Below, in pieces: positions 1-9,524 of a DNA stretch of 64,000 bases; the first letter of the stretch is position 1; each line of letters starts with the position of its first letter. The stretch lies in contig NC_087084.1 in assembly GCF_026151205.1 (NCBI RefSeq), forward strand, positions 9,358,894 to 9,422,893. The letters run 5' to 3'. The position numbers and the translations under genes were made by a program. The DNA is from Bolinopsis microptera. Its lineage: Eukaryota > Ctenophora > Tentaculata > Lobata > Bolinopsidae. The notes beneath the pieces are model-generated. The model saw only the letters and a list, made by a program, of their open reading frames with translations. It was not told the DNA's origin and searched no databases.

Positions 1-580
1 AACATGTTAAACTTATGAAGACTGTAAACAGCATCATACCCTGGCTTTCCATTTATGTAACAGTCGATCCTGATTTTACCTTTAATTTAAGAATTTTGAA
101 TCGTTATCCTTTTTAATAACCACGATATTAATGATGATCTTTTTCGAATTCAACATATTATGATAATTCGATTGTATCATCAATTTTAGCATCGAAAATT
201 TAACTTCTATATCTCTATATTTACGGTAAAGTTAGTCAGAAAAAATTTTTGATCTAGTCCCAAATTGAAGGTGGATCACGGTAAATGTCAGCGACTGGGT
301 ACTCAAGATTGGAGTTAGTGGGATTTGAAGCAATTTTGACATATTTTATTATGATTATTTCCCGAAACCATAATATGTAACGTGGCCGCTTGCATATCTC
401 TTCCCCGATGATATAGAATACCCGAATAAAGTATACAGCGTGTGTCAAATATTTTCTTATTTGCCATATTTTCAATATTTCCAATTTACAATTTATACCG
501 TTGTTATAGCGTGTAAACAGTAAAATGAAGAAATTTAAAACGTAACTCCAACAAGTATTTTCTTAGTAGATGAATACTTA
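1..580. other. AT-rich flank without a supported gene
   Basis: Short ORFs occur on the minus strand but none has paired splice sites or a recognisable domain. A stretch near 254-310 reads as plausible coding sequence on the minus strand, but no splice acceptor or partner exon could be assigned. It may hold the 3' UTR of the small gene to its right. Confidence 0.4.
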
Positions 581-1150
581 TCAAGATTTATGGAGGACCC
601 CACGCATGAAATCAACAGAAATAGATTGAGTGACTGTACGAGAGTCGAGACGTCGATGAGATTCGGCGGAATGATAGACTGAGCGCCGCCCAGTAAGAAT
701 GAAGAATGACTCTGAAGGTCTGCATTTTCCAAACATTTTGCCATACTTCAGAATATCACTATCAGACAACTATGTTACAAATTTGCGTGTGGGTGACTTC
801 ACAAACCTGTCTTCTGACGGCTGTAATATCGTCATCATCACCGCCTGCGCTTTCCAATTCTATATTGTCTCCAACCGGCTCGTAACCCTGAATTTTACAT
901 TTTATTTATCAGCAATTTGTGAATCGTTATACCTTTATACTATCAAGACATCGATATTTAACATTTGAGCGAATTCAAGTTTTTCGAAATCAACGATAGT
1001 AATACTAATAGTAATAGTATATCAATATCATCGTAGCTGTAAATAAAATTATTATTACTACTACTTCAGCCAGGGTTCTTTACGGTTAAAGACGTAGAAT
1101 GAATATCTTACAGTTTTTAGGTCGCCAGAATCTTCTGAAGTGGTAGTCAT
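581..1150 (-). CDS. putative small three-exon gene, 102 aa, function unknown
   Basis: Three minus-strand exons fit in phase 0. Exon 1 is 1150-1112, with an ATG, 13 codons and donor GTAAGA. Exon 2 is 887-807, with acceptor TTCAG and donor GTTTGT. Exon 3 is 769-581, with acceptor ACATAG and a TGA stop. The middle exon is acidic (GGDDDD) and the last is basic and Ser/Arg-rich. No domain, signal peptide or membrane helix was recognised. The second intron would be only 37 nt. If it is retained, the reading frame closes soon after exon 2 and gives a roughly 53-residue product. What is seen is the splice signals and matching phases; that it is a gene is inference. It could also be the 5' part of a longer gene. 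Confidence 0.4.
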
Positions 1151-1281
1151 TGCTGGTGAATGTTACAGCGAGTGCTACCGTCCACACCGCTATATGCAGA
1201 CAAGGTACTTATCAGATTGTAAATAAATAAAGAAATTTTAACATTTATTACATTTATTACATTATTATCGATGATTAATTT
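1151..1281. other. short upstream region of the small gene
   Basis: Non-coding sequence between the putative start codon at 1150 and the MITE arm beginning at about 1282. It would hold the 5' UTR or promoter if the small gene is real. No clear core promoter motif was recognised. Confidence 0.3.
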
Positions 1282-1475
1282 GACCAAAACCCATAATCAT
1301 GGGTAAAGTGGACCGCTGCCAGTGTCTCTCTTTCCCACACAAAAGGAAATGATATTAATTTGAATAACCGTCCGCAAATGCAAAATGATACCGAGAATAA
1401 AATCGGTCGCTCGCTTTTCCCATTCATTCAGTTTCACAGCTTACGAATTTTAATAAGTTTCGATTTATAGTTTAA
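1282..1475 (+). mobile_element. single-arm copy of fold-back MITE (same family as 61389-61709)
   Basis: The stretch starting GACCAAAACCCATAATCATG and running through AAATCGGTCGCTCGC to the TTACGAATT motif matches the left arm and loop of the fold-back element near 61.4-61.7 kb, with scattered substitutions. No right arm follows here, so this is a half element or a deleted copy. The relationship is seen directly by comparing the two loci; classification as a MITE is inference. Confidence 0.75.
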
Positions 1476-1977
1476 ACACAAGGAAAAATGATAGCATAAA
1501 TGTTAAATCGATAAATCTCCAAACGGAGATTTCTTTGAGGGTGAGAGAATCTCTACTATAATTCAAAGAATTATTTATGTTGTACGACCGCCCACGTGCA
1601 AATCAGACGAGAAATAGGAAGTTGCATAGTGACCATGGTAACGAGGATTGTTACACGCACGTGCACGTGCAATGATTGTTTTAACGTCATTTTGATCGGT
1701 TTTGTTGGTATTACGCTGTGTTTAGTACAAGCAACATTTAACTCGGCTGTATCTTTGGTTGTGACGGATATTTTTTGACGCGATAAAAACTGACTGCCAA
1801 AGAAATAGAAAACTACTAGATTCATCCCTGTTACCACGGGCTTCCTAGTCTTTAATAAGACCGACTGATTAAATGAGGCTCCAAAAGAAATCAAGTTTTG
1901 AAACTTATTGCCGGATCAATTTAATTTTATTAAAACCGTAAAAATTACCGGAATTTAAAAGGTCTGAACGATTTAAG

Positions 1978-2133
1978 GGTTTGCCCACACTACGCCTCTG
2001 TTCCCCGAAGGTCTGCTCACACTACGCGCCTCGTTGTGTGAATCCTGTTTTTTGACCCACGCCATGTGGCCCGTCACCACATGGCGTAGTGTGGGCAAAC
2101 CTTCGGGGAATAGAGGCGTAGTGTGGGCAGACC
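1978..2133. repeat. inverted repeat with about 51-bp arms
   Basis: The left arm (about 1978-2028) and right arm (about 2083-2133) are near-perfect reverse complements, and each contains CACACTACGC twice. The spacer of about 54 bp is itself partly self-complementary around the CATGTGG/CCACATGG words. The structure could extrude as a long hairpin. It may be a small fold-back element; no target-site duplication was identified. Confidence 0.8.
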
Positions 2134-2522
2134 CTAAGGTTCGAAATTTAAGAAACCGGAATATGGAATATAAGAGCCGGAATATGTCCACATTCCACAA
2201 CTTATTATAATAATGAAACGATTCCGTGTGCCGTGACAACCTTAGCTTTAGACTAGTTTCGTTTAGCAAAACACGTAAAATAGAAAAATTTATAACATAA
2301 TGTAATAAATGTGGCAACTGAATTACTCCTAAAGTTTGATCGCGATCACTCAACAGATTTGAATTGAGTCACTTTAGTCACGATTAGATACTATAGTATG
2401 TGATTTGCAGACTCTCCCAATCTACATTATAAGAAATCCCATGTGTGTAAATCTAGAACTACAGATCTGGAATTGTCAGGAAAATCAGTGTAAGAAATTA
2501 ACCTCGTACATCCTTTGTTGTC

Positions 2523-2525
<3 letters not shown>

Positions 2526-2553
<28 letters not shown>

Positions 2554-2790
2554 GAGTGGGCGATGGGTATTTTTTGTGAAACTTGATTTTGAGATAGGAT
2601 CGGTGATCGAACCAGGACCGGTAATCGAACTCTTGAGGGGGTCCCGGACCAACCGCCCTCCCTCCCTCCCTCCCGATCCCTCCCTCCCTCCCTCCCTCCC
2701 TCCCTCCCTCCCTCCCTCCCTCCCTCCCTCCCTCCCTCCCTCCCTCCCTCCCTCCCTCCCTCCCTCCCTCCCTCCCTCCCTCCCTCCCTC
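2526..2790. repeat. G29 homopolymer and (CCCT)n microsatellite
   Basis: A run of 29 G occupies 2526-2554, and an almost pure CCCT array of about 34 units occupies 2655-2790. Long Pro/Ser or Gly/Arg/Glu ORFs across it in several frames are composition artefacts. Confidence 0.95.
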
Positions 2791-2791
2791 C

Positions 2792-3031
2792 AAAGAAACT
2801 GGTAAAATACAAGCAAACAGGTTAACCTTAAGGGCAAATGCGGAGACAGTCAAAGCCTTGTTTTACTGACAGTTGTGGCTGACTAACAATGTATATATAA
2901 GAAACTTTCCCGGGCTTATTCTAGAACTTTCCCGGGGTTATCTTTATCCTTTAATACTGAACTTATCTTCAGCAAAAGAAACTGGTAAAATACAAGCAAA
3001 CAGGTTAACCTTAAGGGCAAATGCGGAGACA
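2792..3031. repeat. 57-bp direct duplication
   Basis: The segment 2792-2848 is repeated identically at 2975-3031 (AAAGAAACTGGTAAAATAC through GCGGAGACA), separated by 126 bp. The first copy directly abuts the CCCT microsatellite. Perfect identity suggests a recent duplication, possibly linked to microsatellite instability or an assembly artefact. Confidence 0.9.
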
Positions 3032-3300
3032 AACTTTGACACTTTTCAAATATAGGGCTGGTGCTCAATTCACAGGAAAATGCACACGAAATAGCACTTA
3101 GTACAGTAAACTCTTTCAACACTTTGACATCGTGTATACAACAGCACTACAGCATACTCTACCACAATTCTATCACGTGGTCCTGTAGAACACATTGAGT
3201 TTGACACTCTACCTGGCGTGACAGGTTCTGCGTTCCTGCCAACATGTTGAGAATGTGCCGGAAACTATAAGTAGGTTAGCTTTGCAGAGACAGCACACGT

Positions 3301-3860
3301 GACATGACACGATATTACGTGATGTGGCACGATATTACGTGATGTGGCACGATATCACGTGATGTGGCACGATATCATGTGATGTGTCACGATATCATGT
3401 GATGTGGCACGATACCACGTGATGTGGCACGATATCATGTGATGTGGCACGATATCATGTGATGTGGCACGATATCATGTGATGTGGCACGATATCATGT
3501 GATGTGGCACGATATCATGTGATGTGACACGATACCACGTGATGTGGCACGATATCACGTGATGTGGCACGATATCACGTGATGTAGCACGATATCATGT
3601 GATGTGGCACGATATCATGTGATGTGGCACGATATCATGTGATGTGGCACGATATCATGTGATGTAGCACGATATCATGTGATGTGGCACGATATCATGT
3701 GATGTGGCACGATATCATGTGATGTGGCACGATATCATGTGATGTGGCACAATATCACGTGATGTGGCACGATATCACGTGATTTGGCACGATATCACGT
3801 GATGTGGCACGATATCATGTGATGTGGCACAATATCATGTGATGTGGTACGATATCACGT
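3301..3860. repeat. 20-bp minisatellite, 28 units
   Basis: Exactly 20-bp units of consensus GATGTGGCACGATATCATGT repeat about 28 times with point variants only and no length variants. Many units create ATATCACGTGAT, so CACGTG hexamers recur at 20-bp spacing. Flanking sequence on both sides also has CACGTGAC-like words, suggesting the seed. Confidence 0.97.
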
Positions 3861-6615
3861 GACATGCAGTGTGTCACGAAGGACTACAACCCAGCTGGAA
3901 CATGAAAGAATTGACATTTTTTCTAACACTAAAAGCAATACTAATATAGTATAAATATGTATCACTATCAGTATAATATATATAATTCTAACTATGAAAA
4001 TAATAAAAATACTACAACAGCTTTTCAATATATATTCTACAAAAATGGCTGGGCGACTAATGGAGCGTGTTTATTAGATTGCAACCTAAGAATCAGAATA
4101 TCACATTGTTAATCATGTTATGTGACGTGAGTCATGACCGACACACACGCTCTATCACAAAGGAAGACCGTCGATTGCCGAACCCCGAGGGTCCAGTAGA
4201 ATACAAACTGAGGTAAACTGTAAACTGAATAGAGGGTTAAAAGTTTAAGTTAAACTTTCAGGTTGCCTGACCAGTAGAGCTCCATTCCAACAAGTCCTAT
4301 TTCTATTTTTACCTTCTCTTGATCAGGTTTAGAATAGCATTTTTATTGAACACAAGTTCAACTCTGCTCTCTGCCAAGTGGAGTGTGTAGTTATGCTGAA
4401 AAATTAAGAACTGTTCTTCTCGGAGAGATAACTGACACACGACAAGCTGGTCGCACCAGCGACGCCCTTATAATTATATACGATTTAGATTTAATCTTAT
4501 GTATGTGATACCAGAGATTGAGAGCCAAAGGTTGGAAATATTCAACATAACAGTTCACTTTCAGATGTGGTGAAAGTAAAGCCCGATATTGGTCGTTCAA
4601 TTCGGATCTTATCATTTTTTATTTATCAACCATTAAATAATATCACGATGACAATCCATAATCATAGATTATAAATTAATTTTAAAAATTTCAGGAATAA
4701 CTTACACAGAAAAAAGAATCTCGTTAGGCCTATGGCCAGTTTATATCGATGCATTTAAATGTTGGATTTTGGGCGTCCAATATCCAAAATGATCATTCGA
4801 CCGATTTTTAACGATCCCTCGATCTCCGACAGTATCCAAGAAGCCCGACCCAGTCATAATTTTCAGTTTTTATCCCAATAATTTGTTAACTTGGGGTTTT
4901 ACTGAACAACATAGAAGAACACGAATTTTGGAAAGCAATAAATTAAATAGGAAAATTTCACAATAGACCATATTGTATACATCCCCTCAAATCTCAATAT
5001 ATACTGATACGACTTATAGTTGACAATATCAAAAACCTAAAAGTAAAACAACAGCTACATTGATAATCATCAGATTTAATACGCATCGGGGATATGAAAA
5101 AGACGTACGACCTGAAGATCAGAACACACATCAAGAGTAGCGGTTGAAACGCGCTGCAACCCCTTTCGCGTTTACGATAGAGGTATAAAACGTGTAGAAA
5201 AGTAGCGGGAACAAACAGCACGGCCACAGAAAGCTAACAAAAACCTGCTAGCCGCTTAGCCGCTGTGAAATAGCGGCTTATTATGTATTAAAGGATTTAA
5301 AGCTGCTCGAAATTACAATAGAATTACTCTAAAAACTCCAAATTTGGAAGCCACTCAGGTCCAGAATAACAGGTTAGAGGTATTACATATTACAAAGTTA
5401 CAATTAACAGAGGGCTTGGATCTTTGCCAACTGTGTCGTAGTCAAATCCAGCCGCAATATATTTCAAAACTGAACTAAAAACACAATATAAGTTGTAACA
5501 TGTGCTCTGTACATCGTGTTAAATGTGGATGCATGAACAACAGTTACTGGCCAAAATTAGACGACTGACAACTGCGCTGTACAATCCTGAGGCAGCAGGT
5601 TGTCAAGCAGATCTCGCAACATGATTGCAAGTAGAATACTGGGTGGTCGTAATGTAGTGACCTGTATGTACAGTGTACCTGTGTACACTGTACATCATGT
5701 GTACCACTTCTGCATAGTATTCATGTTTGCGTGCAGGCATGCGAAGGACCGTATCATATGACCGTGGTTGGCCCGTTGATAAGTCACGTGACCACGCCCT
5801 TTGGACAAGAAATGTATTCCTAAAAACATTAATACCTTTACAAGTACCCTAATGGTCGCAAAGAAGCCACATTTCTCCTGCACTAAAGATCAAAGTACAT
5901 TGCATACATCGATTAAGCACTGAACATGCAGACTATTACTAGTTACTACTGTACAAACTACAAATTGTAAGAATTGAGATTATCAGGTACCAGCGGGTAT
6001 AAGTCGGACAGTACGTGAAAAGTGATTCAAAGATATTTTTCTGCGAATATTCGTGTCAAGAATTCTACTACTATACAGTTAAGACTACAGACTGCAAATA
6101 ATCGCGCCTTTACCGGCCGGCCGCGGGGAACCCATTACCTAAATCAAATCAATTAATCATATTACACATAATAACTAATTCTGTAACCGATACAAATGCC
6201 GGAATAAACGTGTAAAATAGACTCAGCACTTCAATCTTATGATGTCATTATTACATTATTTTACAGACTGCAGCTAAATTACGGAGAAGCGAACACACAC
6301 ACTTAGGCTTAGGATAAATTATAAAGGATATGATATATTAACGTCAAAAATCGTGATTTGTCGCGGAGAATGGGAAAAATCGCGAATCCGCACGTGCCGC
6401 GATTTCCTTTTGTCCTTGCCTCCAGCTCCCCCTCCCCTCCAGCTCCCCCTCTCCTCCAGTGCACGGCCATGGGCGGTGACTATTGACTACTGAGTACTAA
6501 CATGTGGCGTGGAACTTTAAACGGAATACTCCGTAAATAATAAATACTTTGTACAATGATTGTAAGTTACGACTCTTATATTACAATCACAATTGGTTGA
6601 ATATAGAGTAATTCC
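3861..6615. other. intergenic DNA, no supported gene
   Basis: AT-rich sequence with only short ORFs lacking domains or splice structure. A perfect 12-bp-arm palindrome (TGTACAGTGTAC / GTACACTGTACA) lies at 5667-5694, and a short repeat of AGCTCCCCCTC words near 6424-6455. Nothing else could be assigned. Confidence 0.5.
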
Positions 6616-6623
6616 AACACAAG

Positions 6624-6715
6624 CAATTATTTGGACACACCAACAAACATCATCCATATGTTTGAAATAAAAGTTACATTTTTAACATAATATTTGTTGG
6701 TATGCCCAAATAATT
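6624..6715. repeat. inverted repeat, MITE-like remnant
   Basis: CAATTATTTGGACACACCAA near 6624 is mirrored by TTGGTATGCCCAAATAATTG ending near 6715, with about 44 bp of AT-rich spacer. Two substitutions separate the arms. The size and arrangement suit an old small fold-back element. Confidence 0.6.
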
Positions 6716-7003
6716 GCCGGGTGAAGACTGAAGACAATGTGATCAGTTTACCCGACGTGAAAATAATTTAAATGTTTAACTAACTTTACAAATAATCAGG
6801 CTTATCATTAACCCGCAGCTTAGTTTCAACAGTAGTTTCGCTCCGTTAAAAAAGTCCGGAGAAACATACTGGCGTATAAGTTCATGTTGCAAACGTTTAA
6901 GACGTATCGTAGTACAATTGACGTCATGATCTTGATGAAATCACTATCTTGATGATGTCATGATCTTGGTCTTGGTGATGTCACTATCTTGATGACGTCA
7001 CCC

Positions 7004-7088
7004 TCAGTAGCCGACCCTCTTAGCATCGTCAAGTGTGCCACGTCGCGTTGCGGCACTAATTTCGTAGTGAGGATCAAACTGCCGAATC
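7004..7088 (-). CDS. possible terminal exon of an unrecognised gene
   Basis: On the minus strand, a strong acceptor (CCTATTTTTCAG) is followed by an open frame of about 28 codons that ends IRQFDPHYEISAA... LDDAKRVGY and a TGA. Codon composition looks protein-coding. No matching upstream exon was identified in 7.1-8.3 kb, so this may be a decayed exon or chance. The family was not recognised. Confidence 0.25.
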
Positions 7089-7099
7089 CTGAAAAATAG

Positions 7100-8640
7100 G
7101 AAGATTAATTATAAATTAAGGGAATGGTAAGTTTGGAAGGTAATTAATTGGATGAGGTTTTATCATTTAGGATTTGTATCTTCCCTTGGCCTTGTAAACA
7201 AAATGTAATTTTGATTTCCTCCGAGAACTCGGTTCATCGTTCTGTTTCTTATATAAGATAATAATATTCGGCATACAGGCCGGAAATAGAGATCTGGAAA
7301 AAAAATCACACCAGGAAAATAATCCGCGCCCGGCCTTTTCTTTTATCCCACTTTAGAATTTAACGGTTTCTGGCCCCGTTAGTGTGATAAAATGGTATTT
7401 CCCTCGGGCTTGCTGATACTTTACTTGGCAGACCAAAAGACGTAAGACACGTTGAATTGGGTGTTCAATAAGTGGTATGTATAAACTGTACAATAGGAAT
7501 ATGAGTAAAAAACATTTCCCATAAAAAAGTAAACACTTCAATAAATGTCCACATATTATATAGATAATGATATATTTAAAGTCACTATTGTGACGGTACA
7601 TTAGAACTATACAGAAACAAAGTGTGAAGGGCCTGAACGGAACCCCTCGGTTTCAGTTCCTTGTTTATATATGTAGTCTCAAGTCTATTGCCATTAGGGC
7701 CTCGCTCCTCGTGATCTCTCAGCTGCGTTAGCTTCCTCTTATCTCCTCTTATCTCTTCGTCATCGTTCCCGGTCCTTTTATTATCCTCATCTCTCCATCG
7801 TCATAAGGTTGACAATACCCAACCAGAGAAGTTGCTGTGTATCAACGGATCTTAACTCCATTATAAGTGTTAAAACTAAACCGATATTTCGTTCTGTAAG
7901 TTAGCTTGGAAATCCTAGATAATTTACTACAATACTGGGCAACTGTTCACAATGAGATCAGGTCCCATAGTCCCACTGTTTATGATGTGGAACTGCAACT
8001 GCCAAAATGACCACACAAAAAGTGGTACTATAGAATACGACTCAAAACAATATTTAGGAGTTAGGCAAGTAACTTGATATTGCTAACCCTTTTTGCTTTA
8101 TCACTGGGACAACGGTTTCAGAATGTTGCTGAGATTATAGGGAACAGATAAAGAAATAAGAGAAATAACCTAGAGGCCGTGAAGCACAATCCAAGTATCA
8201 AATTTCATCAAGTGCATGAATACTGATCTTGAGCAGCTTCAGAGATTCTAACGTTATGTGATAAGTATAACCGCTGAGTCATTTGTCATTTGTTTAGTAA
8301 GGAGGGGGGAAGGGTGCCCATTGGGGATTTTATTTTTAACTGATTATAATAAATTGTCGATTTACCGACAACGAGCTTTTAACCTTCAAAGGATTTTTGA
8401 AATTTTGGAGTTCCACTTTATGGCTGAGCAATTTAATTAGCTAAATATCAGAAAAATATTTGGCTCAAAGTGACCAAATTGCTTAAAACGTGGAGAAACG
8501 TAGTTTTTAGAAAAAATTTTAACGTTTATGTTTAGGGAATAGTAAAATCACAAAATGTATAGTTAAGGGGACATGTACACCAAAACCGTTCATGATTTTA
8601 CCGGTGACATGACGGACCTTTAGTCTTTACCGATTGTTTA
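7100..8640. other. intergenic DNA, no supported gene
   Basis: AT-rich sequence; short ORFs show no domains. The segment 8640-8770 has repeated and partly palindromic words (CGCTAGATGACGCTA, ATGTCGCGGCGACAT) of unknown meaning. Confidence 0.5.
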
Positions 8641-8870
8641 AATTCGACATCTAGCGTGAAATGACGCTAGATGACGCTATATGTCGCGGCGACATCTTAT
8701 AGCGCTAGATAGCGGAGGATGTCGGTTTGCGATAGTTCACGCTAAATGTCTCGGCGCTCGCTATTTGTCACTCATGGCTGTCGTGATATAACGCTTAACG
8801 GTGAAACTCGTAAAATATTTGTTTCAAATAATATTTCAAGACTGCGTTGAAGAGTCCAAATTGTTACTTA

Positions 8871-9240
8871 GGGGTCGTTCACATATTACGTAATCAGCCG
8901 AGGGGGGGTTTTCAAATGCTTACGGTTGATTACGGGGGGGGGGGGGGGGGGGTTTTGGTCGTTGATTACGTAATCAAAATTTTCGTTTTTTAAACCAATT
9001 TTCGTTTAGTAAGTGCTTTGCGATTATTTCATTCATTAATCCGTTGTGATAGCTTTTAATAAATAAATGGCTTAACATGTAATATATATAGGAGGGGGGT
9101 TGGGTCTTGATTACGGGGGGGGGGGGGGGTCAAACCTTGATTACGCAATATAGGGGGGTTCAGTCTTGATTACGGTTGATTACGGAGGGGGGGGGGGTAA
9201 AAATTGCCAAAATATTGATTACGTAATATGTGAACGACCC
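8871..9240. mobile_element. Harbinger/PIF-like MITE with G-run interior
   Basis: The terminal inverted repeat GGGGTCGTTCACATATTACG (about 25 bp) at 8871 is mirrored exactly by the end at 9240, and both sides are flanked by TTA, consistent with a 3-bp target duplication. The interior contains four or more G runs, each directly following GATTAC. A truncated copy of the same terminus lies at 52207 and an interior fragment at about 53335. Non-autonomous; no transposase is present. The TTA target suits the PIF/Harbinger group, but that is inference. Confidence 0.8.
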
Positions 9241-9524
9241 CTTAGCTTGCTAGTTTATTGTTCACTTCACTCAGGAAGCCGCGCGTTTTGGTAGATTATT
9301 AATCTACAATATAACGCACCCTCAAGCACTGAACCATTTAATTGTGTGAATAGTTAGTGCTGATTTAGTATTAATTTTTGAGCCTGCGGCATTTTTGATT
9401 GAACGTTTTGTTTCGATTTTATTTTATCGATTCAACTTCAAGTTGGGCGTTGAAACCAAAATATAATATTTGTCTAAAAAGTAATTTAAAGAAATAATTG
9501 TTTCAAAAGGTACATGCCATTTTA
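9241..9524. promoter_or_regulatory. upstream region of the ankyrin gene
   Basis: AT-rich sequence of about 280 bp between the MITE and the first ATG. TTTTAATGCAG|GAGG at 9520-9534 resembles a splice acceptor, so the true 5' exon could lie upstream or the mRNA could be trans-spliced. No TATA-type element stands out. Confidence 0.3.

Noticed and set aside
2405-2869. ORFs of poly-Pro/Ser or Gly/Arg/Glu over 100 codons
   Set aside because: Pure translation of the CCCT microsatellite and G run.
3301-3860. CRISPR-like array
   Set aside because: Units are contiguous 20-mers without spacers, in eukaryotic DNA.
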